This document shows positions 54,435 to 63,469 of a DNA stretch of 64,000 nt, piece after piece. Every line of letters begins with the position of its first letter. Within the stretch, counting starts at the first letter, position 1. Location of the stretch: assembly GCF_022662535.1 (NCBI RefSeq), contig NZ_JAKQYM010000002.1:248001-312000 (forward strand). The letters are read 5' to 3'. A program made the translations under genes and the position numbers. Under the pieces are notes generated by a model that did no database searches, was not told the DNA's origin, and saw only the letters and a program-made list of their open reading frames with translations. The DNA is from Polaribacter marinus (GTDB taxonomy: Bacteria; Bacteroidota; Bacteroidia; Flavobacteriales; Flavobacteriaceae).

Positions 54435-55001
54435 ATGGCAACAACATCAGATATTAGAAACGGATTGTGTATTAGATACAATAATGATATTTATAAAATC
54501 ACAGAATTTTTACATGTAAAACCAGGAAAAGGTCCTGCTTTTGTAAGAACAAAATTAAAAAGTGTTACAAACGGAAAAGTTATCGATAATACTTTCCCTG
54601 CTGGAAGAAAAATTGAAGATGTTCGTGTAGAAACTCATAAATTTCAATATTTATATAATGATGGAGAGTTTTATCATTTTATGAATGAACAAGATTATTC
54701 TCAAATACGTTTGTTAGAAGCTGCTTTAGATAATCCTGGATTGATGAAAGAGGGAGAAATTGTTACTATAATTATCAATTCTGAAGACAATATGCCTCTA
54801 TCAGTAGATTTACCTGCAAGTGTTATTTTAGAAGTAACACATACAGAACCAGGAGTTAAAGGTAATACTGCTACAAATGCAACAAAACCGGCAACTGTTG
54901 AAACTGGTGCAACTGTAAATGTCCCTTTATTTATAAATGAAGGAGATAAAATTAAGGTAGAAACAACTAAAGGAACTTACCAAGAAAGAATTAAAGAATA
55001 A
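54435..55001 (+). CDS. efp: Translation elongation factor P
   Basis: 188 aa. Relieves ribosome stalling at proline runs. Domain I ends in the loop VKPGKGPAF with K32 at the usual modification position. FQYLYNDGEFYHFMN and the C-terminal GDKIKVETTKGTYQERIKE (oligonucleotide-binding domain III) are conserved. No lysine-modifying enzyme gene (epmA/B) is in the window. Embedded between lpxA and a lipoprotein gene. Confidence 0.96.
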   Translation: MATTSDIRNGLCIRYNNDIYKITEFLHVKPGKGPAFVRTKLKSVTNGKVIDNTFPAGRKIEDVRVETHKFQYLYNDGEFYHFMNEQDYSQIRLLEAALDNPGLMKEGEIVTIIINSEDNMPLSVDLPASVILEVTHTEPGVKGNTATNATKPATVETGATVNVPLFINEGDKIKVETTKGTYQERIKE

Positions 55002-55027
55002 ATTTAATTTTGAAAAAATTGTTTGAA

Positions 55028-55609
55028 ATGAAAAAAAGTATTGTTTTAATTTTATTTACGGTATTATCATTTTCTTCTTGTAAAAAAATTATTGAGTCTG
55101 CTAGTTCTGTAGGAAAAGATAATATTAACGTAGAAGATTTAAAAGCTGTTCATGTAAATAATGAATATTCTTTATCTGTTCCAGATTATATGACAGAACT
55201 CAAATCTCTTCATGATGAAGCTTCTTTTGAGTATGCAAATATTTTTAAAGAAACCTATACCGTAGTTTTAGATGAAAGTAAACAAGAATTTATTGATACT
55301 TTTAAAGAAATAGAAATGTATAATGATTCTATATCAGCTTTAGATAATTATACAAATATTCAATTACAAAGTTTTCAAGAAAATATCACAGACTTAAAAG
55401 TCAAGCCTCTAGACAATAAAATAAAAAATTTAGATTCTAAACAATATGAGTTTCACGGTAAAGTAGACGATTTAGAAATTGCTTATTTGATTGGGTTTAT
55501 AGAAGGTAAAGACAAAATGTTTATGATTATGTCTTGGACAATGGATAACAGATATAATAAATATAAAGATACTTTTAAATTGATTCAAGGATCTTTTAAA
55601 TTTTTATAA
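55028..55609 (+). CDS. Small predicted lipoprotein of unknown function
   Basis: 193 aa starting at ATG 55028. The frame opens at a TTG at 55010, but the signal peptide begins at 55028. KKSIVLILFTVLSFSSCKK has a hydrophobic core followed by a lipobox-like FSSC, so C18 would be lipidated. The mature part is acidic and helical with SLSVPDYMTEL and YEFHGKVDDLEIAYLIGFIE. No family recognised. It lies 8 nt after efp (from the TTG) and 4 nt before the second lpxD, so it shares the lipid A operon. Confidence 0.75.
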   Translation: MKKSIVLILFTVLSFSSCKKIIESASSVGKDNINVEDLKAVHVNNEYSLSVPDYMTELKSLHDEASFEYANIFKETYTVVLDESKQEFIDTFKEIEMYNDSISALDNYTNIQLQSFQENITDLKVKPLDNKIKNLDSKQYEFHGKVDDLEIAYLIGFIEGKDKMFMIMSWTMDNRYNKYKDTFKLIQGSFKFL

Positions 55610-55613
55610 AAAG

Positions 55614-56540
55614 TTGAAATTTTCAAAACCACAAACCTTACTTCAAATAGCTACACTCTTAGGAGTTGATTACGTTGGAGCTGAAACTTTTCAAGTTTTA
55701 GGAATTAATGAAATTCATGTTGTAGAAATAGGAGACATTGTTTTTGTTGATCACCCAAAGTATTATGACAAAGCCTTAAATTCTGCGGCAACAACTATTT
55801 TAATTAATAAAGAAGTAACATGTCCTAAGGGTAAATCACTTTTAATTTCAGATGATCCTTTTCGCGATTTTAATAAGATTACAAAACATTTTAATCCATT
55901 TATAGCTTCTAAAGTTAGCATCTCTGAAAGCGCTGTTATTGGTGAAGGTACAGTCATCCAACCAAATGTATTTATAGGAAATAATGTTTCAATTGGTAAA
56001 AATTGTATCATTCATCCTAATGTTACTATTTATGACAATTGTGTTATAGGAAATAATGTAACAATACATGCAAATACTGTTTTAGGAGCAGATGCTTTTT
56101 ATTATAAAAATAGACCCGAAGGATTTGATAAATTGATTTCTGGAGGTAGAGTAGTGTTAAAAGATCATGTAGATTTAGGTGCCTCGTGTACAATAGATAA
56201 AGGTGTAACTGGAGATACAACAATTGGAAAAGGAACAAAGATTGACAATCAGGTTCATGTTGGTCATGACACCATTATTGGTGAAAAATGTCTAATTGCC
56301 TCACAAACAGGTATTGCTGGTTGTGTTATTATTGAAGATGAAGTTACTATTTGGGGACAAGTTGGGACCAATAGTGGAATTACAATAGGAAAAGGAGCTA
56401 TAATTCTAGGGCAAACAGGTGTCACAAAATCGGTTATTGGAGGAAAAAGTTATTTCGGAACTCCAATTTCAGAATCAAGAGAAAAACTAAAAGAATTAGC
56501 AGAAATAAAACGTTTTTTAAAAGACAGAAAGAAATCTTAA
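55614..56540 (+). CDS. LpxD paralogue (UDP-3-O-acyl-glucosamine N-acyltransferase family), TTG start
   Basis: 308 aa, about 40 shorter than the first LpxD in this window. The N-terminal domain is present (TLLQIATLLGVDYVGA, VFVDHPKYYDKAL). The beta-helix has hexapeptide repeats (IGEGTVIQPNVFIGNNVSIG), and the catalytic His is kept in DNQVHVGHDTIIGE. The C-terminus is truncated to a short lysine-rich helix. It may act on a different acyl-ACP or sugar nucleotide. Starts with TTG at 55614, 4 nt after the lipoprotein stop. Confidence 0.85.
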   Translation: MKFSKPQTLLQIATLLGVDYVGAETFQVLGINEIHVVEIGDIVFVDHPKYYDKALNSAATTILINKEVTCPKGKSLLISDDPFRDFNKITKHFNPFIASKVSISESAVIGEGTVIQPNVFIGNNVSIGKNCIIHPNVTIYDNCVIGNNVTIHANTVLGADAFYYKNRPEGFDKLISGGRVVLKDHVDLGASCTIDKGVTGDTTIGKGTKIDNQVHVGHDTIIGEKCLIASQTGIAGCVIIEDEVTIWGQVGTNSGITIGKGAIILGQTGVTKSVIGGKSYFGTPISESREKLKELAEIKRFLKDRKKS

Positions 56541-56568
56541 TTTTCTTTTTTTAAATGACTCAAACAGT

Positions 56569-56576
56569 TATTTTTG
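56569..56576 (+). promoter_or_regulatory. -7 element of the sucD promoter
   Basis: TATTTTTG matches TAnnTTTG, 26 nt upstream of the sucD ATG, so the 5' leader is about 20 nt. Confidence 0.6.
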
Positions 56577-56602
56577 CATAACAAATTAAAATTTAGAAAC
56601 CA

Positions 56603-57475
56603 ATGAGTGTTTTAGTAAATAAAAATTCAAAAATTATTGTTCAAGGTTTTACTGGTAGTGAAGGTACTTTTCATGCAGGTCAAATGATTGATTACGGAAC
56701 CAACGTTGTTGGAGGTGTAACTCCAGGTAAAGGAGGTCAAGAACATTTAGGAAAACCAGTTTTTAATACAGTTGCAGAATCTGTAGAAAAAGTAGGAGCA
56801 GACACTTCAATTATTTTTGTACCACCAGCTTTTGCTGCCGATGCAATTATGGAAGCAGCAGATGCAGGAATTAAAGTTATTATCTGTATTACTGAAGGAA
56901 TTCCTACTGCAGACATGGTAAAAGTTAAAGCATATATAGACAATAAAGACTGTAGATTAGTTGGTCCTAACTGTCCAGGAGTAATTACTCCAGATGAAGC
57001 TAAAGTTGGTATTATGCCAGGTTTTATCTTCAAGAAAGGAAGAGTTGGTATTGTTTCTAAATCAGGTACTTTAACATATGAAGCTGCAGATCAAGTTGTA
57101 AAACAAGGTTTTGGAATTACTACTGCAATTGGTATTGGAGGAGATCCAATTATTGGAACTACAACTAAAGAAGCTGTTGGATTATTGATGAATGACCCAG
57201 AAACTGAAGCAATTGTAATGATTGGAGAAATTGGTGGAAATTTAGAAGCAGAAGCTGCACAATGGATTAAAGCTGATGGAAATAGAAAACCAGTTGTTGG
57301 TTTTATCGCAGGACAAACTGCACCAGCAGGAAGAACAATGGGACATGCAGGAGCAATTGTTGGAGGTGCAGATGATACTGCCCAAGCAAAAATGAAAATT
57401 TTAGCAGAAAATGGAGTTCATGTTGTGAGCTCACCAGCTAAAATTGGAGAAATGGTAGCAAGTGTTTTAAAATAA
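56603..57475 (+). CDS. sucD: Succinate-CoA ligase subunit alpha
   Basis: 290 aa. TCA-cycle enzyme; this subunit binds CoA and carries the phosphohistidine. [20 protein letters not shown] at residues 14-33 (CoA-binding), [17 protein letters not shown], and GHAGAIVGG with the phosphorylated His. The beta subunit (sucC) is not adjacent, as is common in Bacteroidota. Monocistronic: own promoter and a terminator immediately after. Confidence 0.97.
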   Translation: MSVLVNKNSKIIVQGFTGSEGTFHAGQMIDYGTNVVGGVTPGKGGQEHLGKPVFNTVAESVEKVGADTSIIFVPPAFAADAIMEAADAGIKVIICITEGIPTADMVKVKAYIDNKDCRLVGPNCPGVITPDEAKVGIMPGFIFKKGRVGIVSKSGTLTYEAADQVVKQGFGITTAIGIGGDPIIGTTTKEAVGLLMNDPETEAIVMIGEIGGNLEAEAAQWIKADGNRKPVVGFIAGQTAPAGRTMGHAGAIVGGADDTAQAKMKILAENGVHVVSSPAKIGEMVASVLK

Positions 57476-57503
57476 TATTTTAAAAACGAATAAATACATA
57501 TAA

Positions 57504-57533
57504 AAATTCCCGTGAAAACGGGAATTTCTTTTT
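57504..57533 (+). terminator. Rho-independent terminator after sucD
   Basis: Perfect 10-bp stem AAATTCCCGT (57504-57513) and ACGGGAATTT (57518-57527) around a GAAA tetraloop, followed by CTTTTTT. Confidence 0.88.
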
Positions 57534-57541
57534 TATATTTG
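57534..57541 (+). promoter_or_regulatory. -7 element of the fabG promoter
   Basis: TATATTTG follows directly after the sucD terminator's T tract and ends 21 nt before the fabG ATG. Confidence 0.6.
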
Positions 57542-57562
57542 AATATCAACTAATACTATAAT

Positions 57563-58309
57563 ATGAAATTACTAGAAAATAAATCGGCTATAATTACAGG
57601 AGCAACTAGAGGAATTGGTAGAGGAATTGCAATAGAATTTGCAAAACAAGGTGCCAATGTTGCTTTTACTTATAGTTCTTCTGTAGAAGCTGCAAATGCT
57701 TTAGAAACAGAATTAAAAGCTTTAGGCGTTAAAGCTAAAGGTTATCAATCGAATGCTGCAAACTTTGATGCTGCACAACAATTGGCTAAAGATGTGTTAG
57801 AGGAATTTGGCTCAATTGATATTTTAGTAAACAATGCAGGAATTACAAAAGATAATTTATTAATGCGTATTTCTGAAGATGATTTTGATAAAGTTATTGA
57901 AGTAAATTTAAAATCTGTTTTTAATTTAACTAAAGCAGTAATTAGACCAATGATGAAACAAAGAGCTGGATCTATCATTAATATGAGTTCTGTTGTAGGT
58001 TTAAAGGGAAATGCTGGGCAAACTAACTATGCTGCTTCAAAAGCAGGAATTGTTGGTTTTTCAAAATCAGTAGCTTTAGAATTAGGTTCTAGAAATGTTA
58101 GAAGTAATGTTATTGCTCCTGGTTTTATAGAAACAGAAATGACTGGAAAATTAGATGAAGCAACTGTACAAAGTTGGAGAGATGCTATTCCTTTAAAAAG
58201 AGGAGGCTCTCCACAAGATATTGCAAATGCTTGTGTATTTTTAGCTTCTGATATGAGTTCGTATATTACAGGACAAACGCTGTCTGTTGATGGAGGAATG
58301 TTAACTTAA
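57563..58309 (+). CDS. fabG: 3-oxoacyl-ACP reductase
   Basis: 248 aa short-chain dehydrogenase. NADPH loop TGATRGIGRGIAIEF (11-25), NNAG (around 88-91), catalytic Ser in INMSSVVG, and YAASKAG with Tyr and Lys. SDVITGQTL-like ending SYITGQTLSVDGGM is typical of FabG. Second reductive step of fatty acid elongation. Another SDR function is possible, but close FabG features and length make it the best call. 13 nt upstream of a secreted-protein gene. Confidence 0.92.
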   Translation: MKLLENKSAIITGATRGIGRGIAIEFAKQGANVAFTYSSSVEAANALETELKALGVKAKGYQSNAANFDAAQQLAKDVLEEFGSIDILVNNAGITKDNLLMRISEDDFDKVIEVNLKSVFNLTKAVIRPMMKQRAGSIINMSSVVGLKGNAGQTNYAASKAGIVGFSKSVALELGSRNVRSNVIAPGFIETEMTGKLDEATVQSWRDAIPLKRGGSPQDIANACVFLASDMSSYITGQTLSVDGGMLT

Positions 58310-58322
58310 AAAAATAATTATT

Positions 58323-58862
58323 ATGAAAAAGAATTTACTAATTATTGTATTGTTTTTAAATGCATCAATTTTGATGAGTCAAGATTGGTCAAGATATAAA
58401 TATGAAGAACTAGGATTTATTGCTGATTTTCCTTCAGTTCCTGAAAAAAATGTTCAAAAAGTAGATACAGAAGTAGGACAGTTGGATATGCATATGATTA
58501 TGGTTTCTAAAAAGGAAGGAGAAGATGATAATTTTGTATATTTATTAGTAAGATCCGACTATCCTAAAAGTCAATTTATAAACGCTACAAAGGAATACAA
58601 CAAGGAAGTTTTGGATGGAGCTATTGCAGGTGCTGTTAAAAATATAAAAGGAAAAATATTATATGATAAAACAGTTAGATTTAATGGATATCCAGGTAGA
58701 GTTACCAAAATAAAAATTGATGGAGGGTATTTATACCTTAATTGTTATTTAGTAGATAATATAATGTTTATTTGTGAGGTAATTTGCCCAGTATCAAAAG
58801 ATAATAACAAGAGTATCAGTCGTTTCATGGATTCTTTTGAAATTATAAAAACAAAGAATTAA
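58323..58862 (+). CDS. Secreted protein of unknown function
   Basis: 179 aa. Signal peptide NLLIIVLFLNASILMS followed by QDWSRYKYEELGFIADFPSV, so a predicted periplasmic protein without a lipobox. The mature domain has alternating strands (FNGYPGRVTKIKIDGGYLYL, MFICEVICPVS) and a final RFMDSFEII that recalls small proteins with a PsbP/DUF1795-like mixed fold. That resemblance is weak. Probably co-transcribed with fabG, since a terminator follows this gene. Confidence 0.7.
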   Translation: MKKNLLIIVLFLNASILMSQDWSRYKYEELGFIADFPSVPEKNVQKVDTEVGQLDMHMIMVSKKEGEDDNFVYLLVRSDYPKSQFINATKEYNKEVLDGAIAGAVKNIKGKILYDKTVRFNGYPGRVTKIKIDGGYLYLNCYLVDNIMFICEVICPVSKDNNKSISRFMDSFEIIKTKN

Positions 58863-58881
58863 TAAACTATAAATAATATTG

Positions 58882-58916
58882 AAACCTGTAACAAATTAAC
58901 GTTACAGGTTTTTTGT
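58882..58916 (+). terminator. Rho-independent terminator after the secreted-protein gene
   Basis: 11-bp stem AAACCTGTAAC (58882-58892) with GTTACAGGTTT (58901-58911), 8-nt loop, then a T run. Ends the fabG unit. Confidence 0.88.
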
Positions 58917-58957
58917 TTTTAAATAGTTCTTTATATCTTCACAATAAATAATAATCA

Positions 58958-60985
58958 TTGCAAACAACTACAGTTTTATACATCATATTTGCCTTGTTAC
59001 TGAGTCTTTCAGTAGCGTTTTTTCAATATTTTTATAAAGTAAAAAATCATTCTAAAATTAATATCTTACTCTTTGTTTTAAAAACACTGAGTTTCTTTTT
59101 ATTGATTTTACTCTTTATAAATCCAAAAACAAAGAGTGTTGTATTAGAAAACACAAAACCAATTTTAACTGTTTTGGTTGATAATAGTGTGTCAATTCCA
59201 TTTTTTAAAGAGGATAAAGAAATAAGAAATATTATTTATAACATTAAGAATAACAAAGAGTTAGTGTCTAAGTTTAACATAAAAGAATTTACATTTGGTA
59301 ATTCTTTACAGGTATTAGATTTACTCTCTTTTACAGAAAAAGAAACAAATATTTCTAATGCTATCTTAACTGTAAATGAATTACACAAAGATAAAATTGC
59401 ACCAATTATTTTACTTACAGATGGTAACCAAACTATTGGTAATGATTATGAATTTATCAACTCTAAACAGCCCGTATATCCCATCGTATTAGGTGACACA
59501 ACTTTACATCAAGATTTAAAAATAAGCCAGTTAAATGTTAATAAATACAGTTATATTAAAAATAAGTTTCCTGTAGAGATTTTACTAAATTATGATGGGA
59601 ATGAAACCGTAACCACTCAATTTTCAATTTATAGAAAAGGAAAAACGGTATTTACTGAAAAAGTAAAGTTTTCTGCTGATCAAAAATCTAAAACAATTAT
59701 TGCTAATTTAATTTCAACAAAAGAAGGATTACAATATTATACTGCTTCAATTAAAAAAATTGAAGGAGAGAGAAATATAAAAAATAACACAAAAAAATTC
59801 TCAGTAGAAGTTATAGATGAACAAACAAAAGTATTGATATTAACATCTGTTTTACATCCAGATATTGGTACTTTTAAAAAGGCTATAGAAAGTAATAAAC
59901 AACGTTCAGTAGATGTACTTTTAGTAGATGATTTTAAAAATCAAATAATTGATTATCAGTTGGTAATTCTATATCAACCCAACAATAAGTTTAATAGGGT
60001 TTTCTCTCAGTTAAAACAACAAAATAGTAATTATTTTGTGATAACAGGGGCAAATACAGATTGGAATTTTATTCATAAAAAACAACTAGGTTTTACTAAA
60101 AAAGCCATCAATCAGACAGAAAATTACGGAGCCATTTACAACGATTCTTTTTTAACATTTTTGCAAAAAAATATTGGTTTCAATCAGTTTGCGCCTTTAA
60201 AAGATAAATTCGGAGAAATAATTTTAACAAAAGAACATCAAACATTATTGTTTCAAAATCTAAATGGTGTACAAACAGAGCAACCATTATTAACCACTTT
60301 TGAACAAAATAATCAAAAATCTGCTGTATTATTTGGAGAAGGCATATGGAAATGGAGAGCGGCAAGTTTTTTAAGTTCTAACTCATTTCAAGAATTTGAT
60401 GAATTTTTAGGAAACTTAGTTCAGTATTTAGCTTCAAATAAAAAAAGAAATCGATTAGAAGTAGTAACAAATACAATATACCCTGCAAATTCAACTATCA
60501 AAATTTCCGCTTTTTATACAGATAAAAATTATCAATTTGATGCAAGAGCATCTTTAGAAATTACTTTAACTAATGTAAATACCAAAGAAATTACAAAATT
60601 TCCATTTTCATTAATAAATAATTCATATCAAGTTGAAATTGAAAACCTTCCTTTTGGAAATTATACTTATAAAATTAATGTAAAAGGGCAGAATATTAAT
60701 AAATACGGGCGTTTTTTTATCACTGATTATCAAGTTGAAGAACAGTTTACAAGTGCAAATCATAAAAAGTTATCGATACTAGCAGAAAAATCTGGAGGCA
60801 AGTTATATTATAAAAATAATACAGATAATTTATTAAAGGATTTATTAAGAAATAAGTCGTATCATATTACACAAAAATCTATTATAAAGCAGCAAAATTT
60901 AATAGACTGGAAATGGATCTTATTTATTGTTATTAGTTTATTTACAATAGAATGGTTTATCAGAAAGTATTATGGTAAAATTTAA
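58958..60985 (+). CDS. Membrane protein with von Willebrand A-like domain, TTG start
   Basis: 675 aa. Two N-terminal membrane helices (VLYIIFALLLSLSVAFFQYF, then ILLFVLKTLSFFLLILLFI), a large periplasmic part, and one C-terminal helix (WKWILFIVISLFTIEWFI). Around residues 68-185 a VWA-like fold is suggested by LTVLVDNSVSI (DxSxS-type metal site) and IILLTDGNQTIG. Later segments (VVLILYQPN..., ITGANTDWN) look like a glutamine-amidotransferase-like Rossmann insert. Similar Bacteroidota proteins have no known function. The start is TTG 58958; no alternative ATG precedes the first helix. Confidence 0.75.
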   Translation: MQTTTVLYIIFALLLSLSVAFFQYFYKVKNHSKINILLFVLKTLSFFLLILLFINPKTKSVVLENTKPILTVLVDNSVSIPFFKEDKEIRNIIYNIKNNKELVSKFNIKEFTFGNSLQVLDLLSFTEKETNISNAILTVNELHKDKIAPIILLTDGNQTIGNDYEFINSKQPVYPIVLGDTTLHQDLKISQLNVNKYSYIKNKFPVEILLNYDGNETVTTQFSIYRKGKTVFTEKVKFSADQKSKTIIANLISTKEGLQYYTASIKKIEGERNIKNNTKKFSVEVIDEQTKVLILTSVLHPDIGTFKKAIESNKQRSVDVLLVDDFKNQIIDYQLVILYQPNNKFNRVFSQLKQQNSNYFVITGANTDWNFIHKKQLGFTKKAINQTENYGAIYNDSFLTFLQKNIGFNQFAPLKDKFGEIILTKEHQTLLFQNLNGVQTEQPLLTTFEQNNQKSAVLFGEGIWKWRAASFLSSNSFQEFDEFLGNLVQYLASNKKRNRLEVVTNTIYPANSTIKISAFYTDKNYQFDARASLEITLTNVNTKEITKFPFSLINNSYQVEIENLPFGNYTYKINVKGQNINKYGRFFITDYQVEEQFTSANHKKLSILAEKSGGKLYYKNNTDNLLKDLLRNKSYHITQKSIIKQQNLIDWKWILFIVISLFTIEWFIRKYYGKI

Positions 60986-61057
60986 AAAAGTAATTGTTAT
61001 TCCTAGATTATCTTTACTAATAGTTGGAAATTTACAGAAGAAATAAAGAAAGAAAAT

Positions 61058-61444
61058 ATGAGATTTCACACAAGAAAATGGGTAAAGCCAGAAGATTTAA
61101 ATCCAAATGGAACCTTATTTGGTGGTAGATTATTACAATGGATTGATGAAGAATTGGGTATTTATGCAATTATCCAACTAGAAATACCAAGAACTGTTAC
61201 AAAATATATGTCTGAGATAGATTTTGTAAGCTCTGCAAAACAAGGTGATATTATAGAAATAGGAATGGATGTATTGGCCTTTGGAAATTCATCAATAACG
61301 CTAAAATGTACTGTTAGAAACAAACTTACACACAAAACAATTATTGATATCGATAAAATTGTGATGGTGTCTTTAGATGAAAACGGAGTACCTAAAAAAC
61401 ACGGAAAGACAGAAGTAGAATACGTTAAAGATAGATTGAAGTAG
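61058..61444 (+). CDS. Acyl-CoA thioesterase (YciA-like hotdog protein)
   Basis: 128 aa. Single hotdog domain: LNPNGTLFGGRLLQWIDEE (about 14-32) is the N/D-x-x-G(T)xFGG...D signature of the YciA/BACH group; VSSAKQGDIIEIGMDVLAFG follows as the central strand pair. Would hydrolyse short- to medium-chain acyl-CoAs in the cytoplasm. Stands alone between the VWA-like gene and a cation transporter gene. Confidence 0.9.
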   Translation: MRFHTRKWVKPEDLNPNGTLFGGRLLQWIDEELGIYAIIQLEIPRTVTKYMSEIDFVSSAKQGDIIEIGMDVLAFGNSSITLKCTVRNKLTHKTIIDIDKIVMVSLDENGVPKKHGKTEVEYVKDRLK

Positions 61445-61525
61445 TTTTTATAAAAACCAGCAAAATTTAATTTTATATAATACTGCATCTTTTTATAAAA
61501 TTATTTGTCTAATTAATAAAAGTTT

Positions 61526-62422
61526 ATGACGAGTAATCATAGTCACCATCATCATCATGGAGCAACAGAAAATATAAAAACAGCATTTTTTCTAAACCTA
61601 TTTTTTACAATTATAGAGTTTTTTGGAGGAATTTATACAAATAGTTTAGCTATTACATCAGATGCAATTCATGATTTAGGAGATAGTATCAGTCTAGGCA
61701 TGGCTTGGTATTTTCAAAAGATATCTAATAAAAAGGCTACAAAAATATATTCTTATGGCTATAAGAGATTTTCTTTATTGGGGGCAATTATAAACTCTGT
61801 TATTTTATTAATAGGTTCCATTTTTATTATAAAAAATGCCATTCCTAGAATTATGCATCCGCAAGAATCAGATGCACAGGGAATGATGTGGTTTGCTGTT
61901 TTAGGAATAATTGTAAACGGAGCTGCAGTATTAAAACTAAAGAAAGGAAGTTCAATTAATGAACGTGTAGTATCATTACATATGCTAGAAGACGTTTTGG
62001 GGTGGGTAGCAGTACTTATTGCAAGTGTTATAATGCAATTTTGGTACCTACCAATTTTAGATCCTATTTTATCATTATTAATTGCTATATACATACTTTA
62101 TAACGTTTTTAAAAATGGTAAAGAAAGTATTCGTATTATTTTACAAGGAACACCTTTATATATTTCTTCTGATAAACTTAAAAAGAAGATTTTAGAGTTT
62201 AAGGAAATTAAGAGTATACATGATTGTCATTTATGGAGTATGGATGGAGAGTATAACGTTTTAACAATGCATTTAATTGTAGATAGCACTATGACTTGGG
62301 CAGATATAAAATTGCTTAAAACAAAAGTTAAAACAATTTTACATGATGATTTTCATTTAGAACATATTACTTTAGAATTAGAATTGTCAAATGAAGATTG
62401 TGCTTATATTCACTGTAATTAA
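61526..62422 (+). CDS. Cation diffusion facilitator (CzcD/ZitB-like)
   Basis: 298 aa inner-membrane metal/proton antiporter. A histidine-rich start (residues 5-11) is a likely metal-binding cytosolic segment. Six hydrophobic helices with the transport-site motifs SDAIHDLGD (45-53; H49, D53) in helix II and HMLEDVLGW in helix V, then a C-terminal cytosolic domain (HDCHLWSMDGEYNVLTMHL). The H-D/H-D site composition suggests Zn/Cd efflux. No adjacent regulator. Confidence 0.9.
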   Translation: MTSNHSHHHHHGATENIKTAFFLNLFFTIIEFFGGIYTNSLAITSDAIHDLGDSISLGMAWYFQKISNKKATKIYSYGYKRFSLLGAIINSVILLIGSIFIIKNAIPRIMHPQESDAQGMMWFAVLGIIVNGAAVLKLKKGSSINERVVSLHMLEDVLGWVAVLIASVIMQFWYLPILDPILSLLIAIYILYNVFKNGKESIRIILQGTPLYISSDKLKKKILEFKEIKSIHDCHLWSMDGEYNVLTMHLIVDSTMTWADIKLLKTKVKTILHDDFHLEHITLELELSNEDCAYIHCN

Positions 62423-62434
62423 AATCTTTAATTG

Positions 62435-62442
62435 TAAATTTG
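62435..62442 (+). promoter_or_regulatory. -7 element before the prohibitin gene
   Basis: TAAATTTG fits TAnnTTTG, 22 nt before the ATG at 62465. Confidence 0.55.
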
Positions 62443-62464
62443 ATAAAAATAAAAAAACATAAAA

Positions 62465-63295
62465 ATGGCAACAAGACAACCTGAATTTAATTTTCCTAAA
62501 GGCGGATTATTTTTTATTATTATAGCAGTAGCAGTAATTATTTTATTCTCTAAATCTACAGTAACTATTGGTCCTGGTGAAGGAGGAGTTATTTTTGAAT
62601 CTTTAGGAGATGGTATAAATACAGAAAAAACATATAGTGAGGGGTTTCATATTGTAGCTCCTTGGAATCGTATGATTGTAAGAAAAGTACGTCAACAATC
62701 TATTTCTGATGAAATGAATGTGCTTTCTGTAAATGGATTAGAAGTTAAAGTAAATGGAACAATCTGGTACGAACCAGAGTTTTCTAATTTAGGAAAATTA
62801 ATAAAAACCAAAGGAGAAGATTATGAGCGTGAATTGTTAGATCCTGCCATTAATGCTGCAGCAAGAAGTGTTGTTGGACGTTATACTCCAGAACAGTTAT
62901 ATTCTAGTAAAAGAGATGTAATAGAACAAGAAATTTTAGATGAAATTAAAATTGTTTTAAAAGACCAATATTTATTAGTTACAAGAGTTTTGGTAGAAGA
63001 TGTGAAATTGCCAACAACAATTAGAACAGCTATTGAAACAAAGTTAAAGCAAGAGCAAGAATCATTAGAATATGAGTTTAGAATTGCTAAAGCAGAAAAA
63101 GAAGCTAAAAGACAAAAAATTGATGCAGAAGGGAAAGCTGTAGCAAATAAAATCTTAAGTGCTTCTTTAACGGATAAAATTCTACAAGAAAAAGGAATTA
63201 GTGCAACTTTAGAACTTTCTAAATCACCAAATAGTAAAGTAATTGTTATTGGATCTGGTAAATCAGGGATGCCAATTATTCTTGGTAATCAATAA
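62465..63295 (+). CDS. Prohibitin-family (SPFH domain) membrane protein
   Basis: 276 aa. One N-terminal membrane helix (GGLFFIIIAVAVIILF) followed by an SPFH/band 7 domain (GPGEGGVIFESLGDG, GFHIVAPWNR, YTPEQLYSSKRDVIEQEI) and a coiled-coil Ala/Glu/Lys-rich stretch (AKAEKEAKRQKIDAEGKAVA). Ends in IVIGSGKSGMPIILGNQ. Members form ring scaffolds in the membrane and often modulate FtsH-type proteases; no such partner gene is adjacent. Followed by a terminator. Confidence 0.92.
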   Translation: MATRQPEFNFPKGGLFFIIIAVAVIILFSKSTVTIGPGEGGVIFESLGDGINTEKTYSEGFHIVAPWNRMIVRKVRQQSISDEMNVLSVNGLEVKVNGTIWYEPEFSNLGKLIKTKGEDYERELLDPAINAAARSVVGRYTPEQLYSSKRDVIEQEILDEIKIVLKDQYLLVTRVLVEDVKLPTTIRTAIETKLKQEQESLEYEFRIAKAEKEAKRQKIDAEGKAVANKILSASLTDKILQEKGISATLELSKSPNSKVIVIGSGKSGMPIILGNQ

Positions 63296-63320
63296 AATAA
63301 AAACTTTATATCAATTTAAA

Positions 63321-63348
63321 AAATCCAGTTTATGCTGGATTTTTTTTT
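63321..63348 (+). terminator. Rho-independent terminator after the prohibitin gene
   Basis: AAATCCAG (63321-63328) pairs with CTGGATTT (63335-63342) around a 6-nt loop and is followed by six further Ts. Confidence 0.85.
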
Positions 63349-63420
63349 GTTATAAACACACCTAAAGTGTTGATATCTAAATCTGTAATTCATAAAATTT
63401 TGTTAAAGTAAAAATTTATT

Positions 63421-63445
63421 GTAACTAATTTAGGTTATCGGCGTC
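63421..63445 (+). promoter_or_regulatory. Candidate ECF-sigma promoter before a small gene
   Basis: GTAAC at 63421-63425 and CGTC at 63442-63445 are 16 nt apart, the -35/-10 layout of extracytoplasmic-function sigma promoters (AAC ... CGTC). This is unlike the TAnnTTTG elements elsewhere in the window. Transcription would begin near 63452, about 18 nt before the small ORF's ATG. Confidence 0.5.
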
Positions 63446-63469
63446 TTATAGATGTAATAAAAAATAATT

